Source: Pantoea sp. CCBC3-3-1 (lineage in GTDB: Bacteria; Pseudomonadota; Gammaproteobacteria; Enterobacterales; Enterobacteriaceae). Taken from it: a stretch of 64,000 nucleotides of DNA. Below the pieces are notes generated by a model. It ran no database searches. It was not told the DNA's origin and saw nothing but the letters and a program-made list of their open reading frames with translations. Location of the stretch: positions 2,914,001 through 2,978,000 of the forward strand of contig NZ_CP034363.1 of assembly GCF_007981265.1 (NCBI RefSeq), read 5' to 3'. Of this stretch, positions 43,619 through 52,533 are shown piece by piece. Positions within the stretch are counted from its first letter, which is position 1. Every line of letters begins with the position of its first letter. The position numbers and the translations under genes were made by a program.

Positions 43619-43924
43619 ATGACCAAACCGGGTTTTATTAAGCATCCCTGGACACATCAGCGCGGAGATTCCATTAGCGCAGCCTGTGTTATTGAGCACA
43701 TTGAAAATGAGGCGATGCGTGGATGCGGCCTTTATTATGAAATTTATCACTACCGTGTTATATGCTGGTTATTGCAATTACTGCAAACGCTGAACGGCAC
43801 CGACAGAATAACGCTGACAGAAGAAGCTAACCGGCGAGGATTTACGCTGGATGAAATCAGCATTAAAGAAAGTCGTCAGTGTTATTCCGACATCATCAGG
43901 GAAATCCAAGAGAGCCACTATTAA
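43619..43924 (+). CDS. Hypothetical protein at the end of the virB operon
   Basis: Protein of 101 residues, mostly helical (SAACVIEHIENEAMRGCGLYY, VICWLLQLLQTLNG) with no recognised domain. ATG 43619 follows GCGGAGGTAATTTTT, a good site, and spacing to the TrbM-like gene is 18 bp, so it is probably translated. It ends just before the palindrome-rich region. Similar small genes occur at this place in ICE transfer operons, but no function is known. Confidence 0.6.
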   Translation: MTKPGFIKHPWTHQRGDSISAACVIEHIENEAMRGCGLYYEIYHYRVICWLLQLLQTLNGTDRITLTEEANRRGFTLDEISIKESRQCYSDIIREIQESHY

Positions 43925-44672
43925 CCCCTGCCTTAATTTTATTCGCAGGTCTCCTATAGCGCCGGAATTTTTTAGCCGAGTCCGGCTAAAGGCGTGGCGG
44001 TTTTCAGGTTTTTACGGCCCAGCACATTTTTCGCGGACTAAGGAGTGAAGAAATGCGGGCCGTAAAAATGAGGCAGTGGACAGAATTATTTTCGCGGGTT
44101 AAGGCGCGAAAATAGTTCAGGCACCGCGCCTCACCGGCAAACAGCCGCGCCCACGCGGATTTTGCCGGCCGGGGGGAGCCGAATAAATTTCGCCGCCCCA
44201 GCGAGCGAAAAGCTGTCGCCCACGACAGCGGTTTATTTGGGGGGCATCGCCCCGCACACCGTCGCGGCTAAGTCTCCGGCCAAAAGCCGGTAGCGTGGCG
44301 CGACCACCCTCTTTAAAGGTCAGCTTCCCTTTTATTCCCGCTGCGAGGCACGAGCAAAGGGAAGAAAAAGGCGAAAGCGACCGTCTTAAAGGGGGTGGTC
44401 GCGCGTAGCGGGCGACGGTGTGCCGCCGTTGACGTTGGGGGTTTTGGCGCGGCGTCCAGCCGCGACATTACCCCCATGCAGCAGGCAATAAGGGCGTCCA
44501 GCCCGCATGTACTGGGGCACGCCGTTTCGTGCAGGGAAGCATGCTTTCCTGCATATGGCCGCACAGCGGCCACCATCTTTACCCCATACGCTCGCCCCGC
44601 CTTTTCGCCCGACACCGCCGGGCGAACTGATGGGGCGATGTCATGGGGCGAACCGCTGACGAAGGAGGCAAC
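43925..44672. other. oriT: Palindrome-rich noncoding region, probable origin of transfer (oriT)
   Basis: 748 bp with no good coding frame, placed directly before mobB/mobC as oriT is in ICEEc1/ICEKp-type elements and plasmid CloDF13. It holds at least six perfect or near-perfect inverted repeats: TTTAGCCG/CGGCTAAA (43971-43990), a 12-pair arm (44009-44020 with 44057-44068), TATTTTCGCG/CGCGAAAATA (44087-44114), GCTGTCG/CGACAGC (44212-44229), CTTCCCTTT/AAAGGGAAG (44324-44364) and a 21-base arm pair (44298-44318 with 44384-44404). GGGTGGTCGCG at 44393-44403 resembles the CloDF13 nic sequence as I remember it (GGGTG/GTCGGG). Region is also GC-rich and C/G-skewed in blocks. Confidence 0.7.
44298..44404. 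repeat. Nested inverted repeat with candidate nic site
   Basis: Outer arms 44298-44318 and 44384-44404 match at 18 of 21 positions. Inner arms CTTCCCTTT (44324-44332) and AAAGGGAAG (44356-44364) are perfect. The right outer arm holds GGGTGGTCGCG, and its complement is in the left arm. This is the best location for strand cleavage by the MobC relaxase. Confidence 0.6.
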
Positions 44673-46532
44673 GTGATTTTGAATAAGCTTGCCGCTTCAC
44701 TGTCGCCGATAGTGAACGGGATGCTGGCACTGCTCGCTTTTATGCAACAGCAACAACTAATGCTGGCATTATTAGCGGGGCTGACGATGCCATTTTTCGC
44801 GTCGATTAAAAGCGATGAACGACAGAAAGCCCCGTTATGGAAAAAGCTGATTCTCGCTTTTTCCCTGCTGTGTTTTCTCTCTGGCACACTGGCCCCGATA
44901 GTTATCGGATCCTTCCAGTGGCTGTATAAGACCAGACTCACCAGTGATAATACGGTACTGGCCTGGTCAGTACGGATTGCTTTCACTGTAACCGGGATTA
45001 TTTTTCATATTATGCTTCGTCGGGTATTCACGCCGGAACTGGACAGAATAAAGAAGCACCTTGTTAAAAAGACCACCCTTGAACGGGAATTGCGCACTGA
45101 TGTCCGCACCGTAAAATCCCTGCTACCGGAAACTCTGCATTATAACCCGCTGGATTATATCGACCTGAATAAAGGCATTTTTACTGGCATGGACAGGAAG
45201 AATGAACCGATGTATCTCCCGTTAAAGGACTGGCAGAAACAACACGCGGACATTATCGGCACCACCGGAGCCGGTAAAGGGGTTGCCACCGGCATATTGC
45301 TTTACCAGAGTATTCTGGCCGATGAAGGTGTGTTTGTTATGGACCCCAAGGAAGATGAATGGGCTCCACACCTTTACCGCAAAGCCTGTGAGGATGCAGG
45401 AAAACCTTTTGCCTTAATTGACCTGCGAAAACAGCAATACCAGTTAAATCTGATTGAAGATATTACGCCCGATGAACTGGAAGAATTGTTTGTTGCCGGT
45501 TTCAGCCTGGCGGAAAAAGGGCAGGAATCGGATTTTTATCGCATTGATGATCGCAAAGCCGCCCGTATGGCTGCACAATTTGTCAGTGATAATCCATCGA
45601 CAACAATCCGTGATGTTTATAACGGTGATTACGTTCAAAGTATTGCAGATAAGATAAAAGCCTTTTTCGGCAAGATTGAGGAACTGGCCTTACTCAATGC
45701 CATTAATGCGCCGACAGGATTCTCGCTTAATAAGATATTTGATGAAGGCGGCTGCTGTTATGTTATCGGCTCTATGCGAAACAGCAAAATTATTACCGCA
45801 CAGCGTATGCTGCTGGTTCGCCTTTACCAGTTAGCAGAAAGGCGCGACCGTGTAACAGACGTACCCCGCCCCATTGCTATTTATCTTTCCGAACTGAAAT
45901 ACCATTTATCCTGGCCAGCGCTGGAAGGTTTAGGCGCTGCGCGGGATAAAGGCGTGCATATTATTATGGACCACCAGTCCGTTGCTGATTTAAAAGACTG
46001 CCCGGCAGATTTGAAAGGTGATGCCGTTGTTGGTGCGGTCGTTGAAAATGCCAAATTCAAACTGGTTTACCGGGTTATGGACCCGAACACGGCGGATTGG
46101 GTAGCGAGAATGTCAGGCACGATTCTGGTGGATGATGAACTCCGCAAGGCTAAAACAGATAATATGCTGACGGAGACCATCGACAGTGAGCGCACAATCC
46201 GCCAGGCCGAACGTTTCTTTATTGACAGCAATATGATCCTAAACCTGCCCGATTTTGTCAGCTTTATCTTTACGACAAAAACGCTACCTTCTGCTTCACT
46301 GATTTCACCGATAAAGATCCGAAAGCGTAAGCTAGAAATCTTCTCGATTTCCCCTGATATTGCCGCAGCGGCAGCCCCAGTGAAAATCACGCTGGATTTT
46401 AGCGAAGATGATAAACCATCCATACCGGATGTATTGACAACGCACCCGGATCTTTTCTTCGACGAAAGCGAAGTAAAACCGGCAAAGCCCCAATCTGATG
46501 ATGAAGAACACTTCTCCCCGCTGGATTTTTAA
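44673..46532 (+). CDS. mobB: MobB/VirD4-like coupling protein
   Basis: Type IV coupling ATPase of 619 residues that brings the relaxase-DNA complex to the channel. N-terminal membrane helices span about 18-110 (MLALLAGLTMPFFASI, LILAFSLLCFLSGTLAPIVI). Walker A is GTTGAGKG (about 196-203) and FVMDPKEDEW contains a Walker-B-like acid. The end is acidic (SDDEEHFSPLDF). GTG 44673 is preferred because AAGGAGG lies just before it; ATG 44643 would add ten residues. It matches the CloDF13/ICEKp MobB type by its position before mobC and oriT. Confidence 0.85.
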   Translation: MILNKLAASLSPIVNGMLALLAFMQQQQLMLALLAGLTMPFFASIKSDERQKAPLWKKLILAFSLLCFLSGTLAPIVIGSFQWLYKTRLTSDNTVLAWSVRIAFTVTGIIFHIMLRRVFTPELDRIKKHLVKKTTLERELRTDVRTVKSLLPETLHYNPLDYIDLNKGIFTGMDRKNEPMYLPLKDWQKQHADIIGTTGAGKGVATGILLYQSILADEGVFVMDPKEDEWAPHLYRKACEDAGKPFALIDLRKQQYQLNLIEDITPDELEELFVAGFSLAEKGQESDFYRIDDRKAARMAAQFVSDNPSTTIRDVYNGDYVQSIADKIKAFFGKIEELALLNAINAPTGFSLNKIFDEGGCCYVIGSMRNSKIITAQRMLLVRLYQLAERRDRVTDVPRPIAIYLSELKYHLSWPALEGLGAARDKGVHIIMDHQSVADLKDCPADLKGDAVVGAVVENAKFKLVYRVMDPNTADWVARMSGTILVDDELRKAKTDNMLTETIDSERTIRQAERFFIDSNMILNLPDFVSFIFTTKTLPSASLISPIKIRKRKLEIFSISPDIAAAAAPVKITLDFSEDDKPSIPDVLTTHPDLFFDESEVKPAKPQSDDEEHFSPLDF

Positions 46533-46541
46533 GGAGCGGTT

Positions 46542-47288
46542 ATGCTGATTTCGTCATATCACGAGCGCCAGACGCGCAACAGCGAGAAAATCAAACAACT
46601 GCTAAATTTCCTGAGAGAAGAAACCTACAGCGATTTTAAAACGCTGATGCTGTTATTTGGTTTCCGGGATCACAAATCGCTTTATTCACTGCTGGCAAAA
46701 ACGGAGCGAATGGGGTTAATCCAGAAGCATGTGCTTGAATCACGGACAATGAAGATTTCATTATGGGGGATCACCAGTGACGGGCTGGCGGTGATGTTAA
46801 CCCCGAATGATAAAATCTTTCCTGCGCGGTTTGAACCATCAAAAATCACCGGCTGGACGCTGGAGCACCATCTTGATAATCAGGCCGCCAGACTTATTCT
46901 GGAGAAGAAAGGCGCTTCGGGATGGATTAACGGCGACCGGTCCACCTTTATCAGCCAGTATCAGGTGAAACATCGCCCGGACGGGTTACTGACCCTGCCT
47001 GACGGTAACGTTATTGCCATTGAAACCGAGCGCCGCCTGAAAACCCGAGCCCGCTATCAGTCGATCATGGCAAGCCACCTGCTGGCCCGTACCCGCAAGC
47101 AGTGGATTTACGTTTTTTATGTTGTGCCCGATCCACAGAAGAAACGTGCGCTTGAACTGCTGTTTGACAGCATCAGGCATGTCATCATCAACCATCAGCA
47201 CATCCCGCTTGAAGAACGCCACCGTCGGGTGTTTCGCATTTATACCTTTGTTGAACTGAAACTCCTGTCATTAGGCAGCTATACGTAA
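46542..47288 (+). CDS. mobC: MobC relaxase (MOBC family)
   Basis: DNA-nicking relaxase of 248 residues of the CloDF13 MobC type. MOBC relaxases are related to restriction endonucleases and use a PD-(D/E)xK-like site instead of a catalytic tyrosine. Seen here: HRPDGLLTL (about 145-153), then AIETERRLKTRARY (about 160-173), giving Asp, Glu-x-Glu and Lys in the expected order. An N-terminal winged-helix-like part (FRDHKSLYSLLAKTERMGL, about 42-60) probably binds oriT. ATG 46542 follows AAGGAGCGGTT, 9 bp after mobB. This is the last intact gene of the transfer region. Confidence 0.85.
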   Translation: MLISSYHERQTRNSEKIKQLLNFLREETYSDFKTLMLLFGFRDHKSLYSLLAKTERMGLIQKHVLESRTMKISLWGITSDGLAVMLTPNDKIFPARFEPSKITGWTLEHHLDNQAARLILEKKGASGWINGDRSTFISQYQVKHRPDGLLTLPDGNVIAIETERRLKTRARYQSIMASHLLARTRKQWIYVFYVVPDPQKKRALELLFDSIRHVIINHQHIPLEERHRRVFRIYTFVELKLLSLGSYT

Positions 47289-47298
47289 GCTTTGACTC

Positions 47299-47316
47299 AG
47301 GCCATCGTGATGGCCT
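47299..47316. terminator. Palindrome after mobC
   Basis: AGGCCAT, loop CGTG, ATGGCCT, part of an 18-base perfect palindrome placed 11 bases after the mobC stop. No T tract; likely a transcript end hairpin or protein site. Confidence 0.35.
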
Positions 47317-47482
47317 TACTGGCCTCGCAGCGATACTGCCAAGCCAGGCTATTTTTTATTCCACTGCCAGACGAAGACTGTTCGGTACTCGCTGTGCTGC
47401 GTTCCGCCTCAGTCTGCGCCTTGCAGCGTTGCCGGTTAAAAACCATGTAACCGCATTCCCTTGCGGTTGTCTGATTCCGGTC

Positions 47483-47698
47483 TCAGAGTTTATCCATCAG
47501 GTAACGATGTGCTTTAGAGGCTGTGCTGGCCGATTTGAAAATATAGCGCTTGTCGTTATTCAACGCTTTCAGGCAGGAAGCAATATAGCTTTCATGTTGT
47601 ACCTCTCCCTCAATTCTCTCTGACGCAACACTGTGCCCTGCATGTTCCTGCATGACAAAAGGGCTGATGATGCCCTTACTGATTGCTTCATTTATGGA
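47483..47698 (-). pseudogene. C-terminal remnant of an ArdC-like antirestriction protein
   Basis: A 71-codon frame without its own start ends in TGA at 47483. It reads HESYIASCLKALNNDKRYIF and SASTASKAHRYLMDKL, the characteristic end of ArdC/DUF1738 zincin-like proteins carried by plasmids and ICEs. The frame is lost upstream of 47698 and the N-terminal DNA-binding and metallopeptidase core is absent. Its presence suggests that the accessory part of the element once continued here. Confidence 0.55.
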
Positions 47699-47838
47699 GC
47701 AATGTTATCCAAAACACTATCTATTCCAGTTTCTATAAAGGTGATGATGACCTCTATGAAATAATTGAGGGCAGATGAGTGCAACGAGATAAGAGCTGGA
47801 ACTGGCGTCCCGGCGACACAGGCGTTCCGAGGTGCGAT

Positions 47839-47931
47839 GGACTAAACGTGGCCGTCGTAGGTGGCACTGGTGGGATCGGGCGAGCAATCAGTCGCATGCT
47901 GGCTTCCAGCGGTGCGCATGTCGTGGTGTTC
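47839..47931 (+). pseudogene. N-terminal fragment of an SDR oxidoreductase
   Basis: About 31 codons read VAVVGGTGGIGRAISRMLAS and SGAHVVV, the first beta-alpha-beta unit of a short-chain dehydrogenase (TGGxGGIGRA type). It breaks off within VVVF at about 47930 and continues as an unrelated MFS gene. Only the 5' end survives. Confidence 0.65.
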
Positions 47932-48458
47932 CGGCGGGAACTTTACTGGGCAATGTGATGGGCTGGCGCACCTGTTTCGGCCTTGTTAGTGCTTTGGCGC
48001 TGCTACTTATGGCGTGGGTATGCTTTAAGCTACCTGGTTTCGCCGGACAGGCGGCAGGCAAGCGACTTTACCTTGGTTATATTTTCACCCTGACAGGTGT
48101 CAAGCCGGTATTGTCAGTAGTGCTGGCACACAATATCCTCTATACCTACATCGCACTGTTTCTGGCTAAAGCAGGCTGGCCGGACGAACGGATTTGGTGC
48201 TAGTGGTATTCGGTGTTGCGGCGGTGCCGCAACCCTCTTCCAGACGGCGTTGGCGAAAACAGGAGAGAAACTGCAGATATCGCACAGTCTATACTGGTCA
48301 GCGTCTGGAACATGGCAATAGCCGATGGCGGCATCGTCGGAGGTGTACTGCTGGAACGACTGGGGGGCCAGCGGGTTTGTGCCGACCATGCTCGTATTGT
48401 TGTCAACGACACTCGTGGTCGTTTGGCTGGGCAAACGACATGGTTTTCCCGTTTCTGA
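47920..48458 (+). pseudogene. Frameshifted internal-to-3' fragment of an MFS exporter
   Basis: Begins abruptly at GVPAGTLLGNVMGWRTCFGL, the helix 5 region of AraJ/YdhP-type MFS proteins, and continues with helices to AKAGWPDERI near 48190. A frameshift follows; the gene resumes as DIAQSILVSVWNMAIADGG and VGGVLLERLGG near 48270-48370, then shifts again before a stop at 48458. The N-terminal part is missing and was replaced by the SDR fragment. Not functional. Confidence 0.7.
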
Positions 48459-48608
48459 AGCTACGCCCGGCAGCGACCGACCACCAGAGCACAGCTGATT
48501 GGTATGTACGGTCGCCATAGGCGACTGTGGGTTAACAAAGTTGAGTAAGGGGGTATTCCATCTGATGAAGGCATAGCCATCAGACGCTAAAGGGCTTCAA
48601 CAGGTTTT

Positions 48609-48632
48609 ACGGGCAGTGCAACCACTGCCCGT
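48609..48632. repeat. Ten-pair perfect hairpin near the gabT end
   Basis: ACGGGCAGTG, loop CAAC, CACTGCCCGT. It is 56 bp beyond the gabT stop on the minus strand. No T tract on either side, so it is listed as an inverted repeat and not as a clear terminator. Confidence 0.5.
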
Positions 48633-48687
48633 ATGGAATATAAGGGGCTGCCGTACTAAGTGTATTTAACACTATCTGGCAACTTGG

Positions 48688-49959
48688 TCAGACGCTGCCC
48701 AATACACTCGACAAAATATCCATTGCCTGAGCAAACTGCTCATCCGGGATGGTTAGCGGATACAGAAAACGAATGACATTGCCATATGTACCGCAAGTAA
48801 GCAGCAGCAGGCCTGCATCAAGCGCTTTTTTCTGCACCTGTTTCGCAACCTCCGCTGAGGGTTCACCCGTTGCAGAGTCGCAGAACTCTGCGGCAACCAT
48901 TGAGCCTCTCGCACGAATATCGATAATCGATCTGTTTTGACGTTTTGCGGCTTCAAGCACACCGCTCAACGCTTCTCCAAGCCGTTGTGCACGTTCACAC
49001 AATTTCTCTTCTTCAATAACATCGATCACTGCATGAGCAGCAGCAATGGCAAGAGGGTTTCCTGCATAGGTACCCCCCAGACCACCAGCCCCTGGTGCAT
49101 CCATAACCTCGGCACGTCCTGACACCGCAGAGAGTGGCATCCCGCCCGCCAGACTTTTGGCCATGGTCATCAGATCAACACACACATCCGGGTAATGCTC
49201 CATCGCGAACATTTTACCGGTACGGGCGAAACCGGCCTGAACCTCATCGGCAATCAGCAGAATGCCGTGCTGATCGCAAATCCCACGCAGTGCCTGCATG
49301 AAATCATCCGGCGCAATATGAAATCCGCCCTCACCCTGCACCGGTTCAAGAATGACAGCGGCAACCTGTTTAGGATCGATATCGGATTTAAAAAGATATT
49401 CCAGACTCTTTACTGCATCCTGGGTACTGATGCCATTCAATGCATTCGGGAAGCGTGCATGGAAAATGGATCCCGGGAATGGTCCAAAACCCAGTTTGTA
49501 GGGAGCGACTTTTCCGGTTAATGCCATGGTCATGTAAGTACGGCCATGAAAACCGCCACCGAATGCGATGACACCCGGGCGACCGGTATACGAACGCGCA
49601 ATTTTAATCGCGTTCTCAACAGCTTCTGCACCTGTGGTAAAGAAAGCCGTTTTGCAGGCCCCCTCAACAGGTACTCTGCTGTTAATTTTCTCGGCCAGAG
49701 AGACATAACTCTCGTAAGGCACAATCTGATATGCTGTATGAGTAAAACTTTTCAGCTGCTGCTCAATCGCCTGCACCAGCCGGGGATGCCGATGTCCGGT
49801 ATTCAGAACCGCGATGCCCGCAGCAAAGTCAATAAACTCACGGCCTTCCACATCCCAGAGCGTCGCATTCTCCGCACGCTCGGCATAAAAATCACACATG
49901 ACCCCGACTCCGCGAGGAGTCGCTGACAGGCGACGGATATTCAGTTCTGAATTACTCAT
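48688..49959 (-). CDS. gabT: 4-aminobutyrate aminotransferase
   Basis: Class III PLP-dependent aminotransferase of 423 residues, colinear with GabT/PuuE, which moves the amine of GABA (or a similar omega-amino acid) to 2-oxoglutarate. Seen: GREFIDFAAGIAVLNTGHRH (about 34-53), TTGAEAVENAIKIAR with the PLP phosphate site (about 109), EPVQGEGG (about 207), LLIADEVQAGFARTG with the PLP-Asp (about 236), and the Lys Schiff base in TMAKSLAGGMPL (about 266). It is divergent from a MocR/GabR-like regulator, the classical gab arrangement. Other omega-amino acids such as beta-alanine or 5-aminovalerate remain possible. Confidence 0.9.
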   Translation of the reverse strand: MSNSELNIRRLSATPRGVGVMCDFYAERAENATLWDVEGREFIDFAAGIAVLNTGHRHPRLVQAIEQQLKSFTHTAYQIVPYESYVSLAEKINSRVPVEGACKTAFFTTGAEAVENAIKIARSYTGRPGVIAFGGGFHGRTYMTMALTGKVAPYKLGFGPFPGSIFHARFPNALNGISTQDAVKSLEYLFKSDIDPKQVAAVILEPVQGEGGFHIAPDDFMQALRGICDQHGILLIADEVQAGFARTGKMFAMEHYPDVCVDLMTMAKSLAGGMPLSAVSGRAEVMDAPGAGGLGGTYAGNPLAIAAAHAVIDVIEEEKLCERAQRLGEALSGVLEAAKRQNRSIIDIRARGSMVAAEFCDSATGEPSAEVAKQVQKKALDAGLLLLTCGTYGNVIRFLYPLTIPDEQFAQAMDILSSVLGSV

Positions 49960-50037
49960 TGTGACCCTCTCATGCTGGAAACTAAGTGAATAAAGTACTT
50001 TGACTGGCTGCGCATTGATGATTATATAGCCTTAAAT

Positions 50038-50058
50038 TGGTTCCATTTTCGAGAACCA
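50038..50058. promoter_or_regulatory. Candidate MocR operator in the gabT/MocR intergenic region
   Basis: Inverted repeat TGGTTC (50038-50043), nine-base spacer, GAACCA (50053-50058), within the 123 bp divergent region, with a nearby third GGT unit (CAGTTGGT). Position fits control by the adjacent MocR-type protein, but specificity is unproven. Confidence 0.35.
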
Positions 50059-50082
50059 GTTGGTGATATTTTAGGGGGCCAA

Positions 50083-51609
50083 TTGAAATCCTTGAAAGGT
50101 GATTTGCTGCTACAGCGACTGGCAGAGAATACGAGCGGAAAACTTTACACTCGTCTGTACAACGTGATTCGGATGACTATCCTCGATGGCAGCCTGTCTC
50201 CTGCTACACGCCTGCCTCCTTCCAGAGATTTGGCTCAGGAACTCGACGTGTCACGTAATACGGTTATCAAGGTTTATGACCAGCTACTGGCCGAGGGATA
50301 TATTGTTTCCAGAGCGGGCAGCGGGACATACGTGGCTGAAAGCGTGCCAGATACGCTGTTAAACACGATCACCCTTGCTCCGCTGGTCAGTCAGACACCG
50401 GCAAAATCGGTCCTGTCAGTGCGCGGAAAACATCTCCTCGAACGGGCCAGCGCCAGCGCAAGGCAATGGGGACCTTTCATGCCGGGTGTGCCTGATGTGA
50501 CAGCCTTTCCACACAAACTCTTCAGTCGTTATCTGACGCGGCTTAATCGTGATCCCACGCCATCCCAGCTGACTTACAACAGCCACCCTGGCGGTGAGAG
50601 GACATTACAGCAGGCATTAGTCGAATACTTACGCGTATCACGTTCGGTCCATTGCCGGCCTGAGCAGATCCTTATCACTGAAGGGAGCCATCAGGCGCTG
50701 GACCTGGTGACCAGAATGCTGTGCAATCCCGGTGATTATGCCTGGGTGGAGGAACCGGGATACTGGGGGATACGTAACATTCTGCAGATGAATGACGTGA
50801 ATATCTGCCCGATACCCGTTGATGAATCAGGAATGCTCCCCCCCGATGAGTTATTAACGGCCCCTCCTCGGCTGATTTTTGTTACCCCGTCACATCAGTA
50901 CCCTCTCGGCCCGGTCATGAGTCTGCCACGCCGACAACAACTACTGGCGATTGCACGAAAGCTGGGAAGCTGGCTGATTGAAGATGACTACGACAGTGAG
51001 TTTCGTTTTTCCGGTCATCCTATCCATTCATTACAGGGACTGGAGACAGGTACACCCGTAATCTATATTGGCACCTTCAGCAAAACGCTTTATCCGGGAC
51101 TGCGTCTGGGCTATGTGGTGCTGCCTGAGGCACTGGTGCCCCCCCTGGTCACCGCGCATGGCGAACTTTATCGTGCGGGGCATCTCCTCACCCAACGTGC
51201 ACTGGCGCAGTTTATCGATGACGGCCATTACAGTGCTCATATCCGGCGCATGCGGCTGCTTTATGCTAAGAGACGTAGCTTTCTGACCGCGTTGATCGAG
51301 CAGCACCTGGGCAAAGATGCACTGCATCCTTTTACCAGTAATGCCGGACTGCACCTCATCCTCAGACTTCCGGAAAACATTGATGACATCGCTTTAGCTG
51401 AAGATGCCAATCAACAGGGCGTAATGGTGCGCCCGCTCTCCCGTTACTATCTCGGGTCGCAGAAATCATGCGGACTGCTCATGGGTTTTGCGTCACTTCC
51501 CGAACAGGAAATGGCTGAGGCGTTCAGCATTCTGATGCAGTGTATTCACCAGCATCAGCCATCCATACCGGTGTTAAATCAGGACGAATGTAATGACACA
51601 AATTCATGA
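50083..51609 (+). CDS. MocR-type regulator (GabR-like GntR-aminotransferase fusion)
   Basis: PLP-binding transcription regulator of 508 residues. The GntR winged helix is at about 17-85 (LSPATRLPPSRDLAQELDVS, NTVIKVYDQL). The aminotransferase-like sensor follows (about 130-490), with NSHPGGERTLQQAL, ITEGSHQALDL, YDSEFRF (PLP-Asp region) and the PLP Lys in YIGTFSKTLYPGLRLGY (about 331). In GabR, PLP and GABA trigger activation of gabT. The start is TTG 50083 after AGGGGGCC. It overlaps the LysR gene by 17 bp, an unusual pairing of two regulators. Confidence 0.9.
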   Translation: MKSLKGDLLLQRLAENTSGKLYTRLYNVIRMTILDGSLSPATRLPPSRDLAQELDVSRNTVIKVYDQLLAEGYIVSRAGSGTYVAESVPDTLLNTITLAPLVSQTPAKSVLSVRGKHLLERASASARQWGPFMPGVPDVTAFPHKLFSRYLTRLNRDPTPSQLTYNSHPGGERTLQQALVEYLRVSRSVHCRPEQILITEGSHQALDLVTRMLCNPGDYAWVEEPGYWGIRNILQMNDVNICPIPVDESGMLPPDELLTAPPRLIFVTPSHQYPLGPVMSLPRRQQLLAIARKLGSWLIEDDYDSEFRFSGHPIHSLQGLETGTPVIYIGTFSKTLYPGLRLGYVVLPEALVPPLVTAHGELYRAGHLLTQRALAQFIDDGHYSAHIRRMRLLYAKRRSFLTALIEQHLGKDALHPFTSNAGLHLILRLPENIDDIALAEDANQQGVMVRPLSRYYLGSQKSCGLLMGFASLPEQEMAEAFSILMQCIHQHQPSIPVLNQDECNDTNS

Positions 51610-52516
51610 TCGCCTGGACTGGAACCTGTTGAGAACCTTTCTGGCCATCGTGCAGGAAGGAAGCATCAGCCGGGCAGCACACAGGCTGCATCTTTCACAG
51701 CCCGCGGTCAGCCTTGCTCTCAAACGTCTTGAAGAAAGACTTGGTGAGTCTCTGATAATACGAACCGGAGCAACATTCTCACTGACCACTGCCGGTGAGA
51801 TGGTGTATCAGGAGTCTCTCGCTATCTACGGCAGCATCGCGCGCCTGTCAATTGCCGTGCAGGATATCCCCCATAACCTCACCGGTACCCTACGCTTAGC
51901 CCTCGTGTCCGGGGTGAACAGCAATATCGTCGATGACGTGATTACACGATTTCACTCGCTCCATCCACGAACAACGTTCGAGATAACCACCGGATCCAGC
52001 ACTGATGTACAGCATGCGTTATTGCATCATCATGCCGGACTCGGAATATCCCTGAGACATAAACAGGTTGCCGGGCTGGAGAATACGCCTTTCCTGCATC
52101 AGCGTTATTTTCTCTTTTGCGGCAGAAGCCATCCATTCTTTGGTCAGCAGGATCTGAAGGTAGAAGATCTAAGGCAGGAAAAATTTGTCTCTTTTGCCAG
52201 TGATCAGCTGGACGGCGTCCTGGCTTCATTAGCCCTTTTCCGCGCTCAGCAATCCCTCGAAGGTCCGTTAGTTGGCATCAGCTCAAGTGTCCATGAAGTG
52301 AAGAGAATGATCCGCTGTGGTTTAGGGATTGGCGCATTACCCGAACATATGGTTGCGGAAGATATCCGCTCGGGTCAGTTATGGAAACTGCCACCTTATG
52401 ATGGCATCGCCCAGATCACGCTGTACCTGATGTGGAATGACGCGCTGAAATTCAATAAGGCCGAAGAGGCGTTTCTCAGCTATCTGAAGGAAGCCCTGCA
52501 CAGCGCGGGATATTAA
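51593..52516 (+). CDS. LysR-family transcriptional regulator
   Basis: LysR-type regulator of 307 residues: helix-turn-helix at about 18-40 (GSISRAAHRLHLSQPAVSLA) and a two-lobed effector domain from about 92 (TGTLRLALVSGVNSNIVD). ATG 51593 overlaps the end of the MocR gene in another frame, so both are probably made from one message. The two regulators likely control gabT on one side and the RidA-transporter-ThDP genes on the other. Effector unknown. Confidence 0.9.
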   Translation: MTQIHDRLDWNLLRTFLAIVQEGSISRAAHRLHLSQPAVSLALKRLEERLGESLIIRTGATFSLTTAGEMVYQESLAIYGSIARLSIAVQDIPHNLTGTLRLALVSGVNSNIVDDVITRFHSLHPRTTFEITTGSSTDVQHALLHHHAGLGISLRHKQVAGLENTPFLHQRYFLFCGRSHPFFGQQDLKVEDLRQEKFVSFASDQLDGVLASLALFRAQQSLEGPLVGISSSVHEVKRMIRCGLGIGALPEHMVAEDIRSGQLWKLPPYDGIAQITLYLMWNDALKFNKAEEAFLSYLKEALHSAGY

Positions 52517-52533
52517 TCCCACGCTTCTGCCGG

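Noticed and set aside
47429..47623. 64-codon plus-strand frame after mobC
   Set aside because: The minus strand of the same DNA reads as an ArdC-like C-terminus, which explains the open frame.
48609..48632. Hairpin as rho-independent terminator of gabT
   Set aside because: The stem is strong but no T tract follows on either strand, so it is kept only as an inverted repeat.
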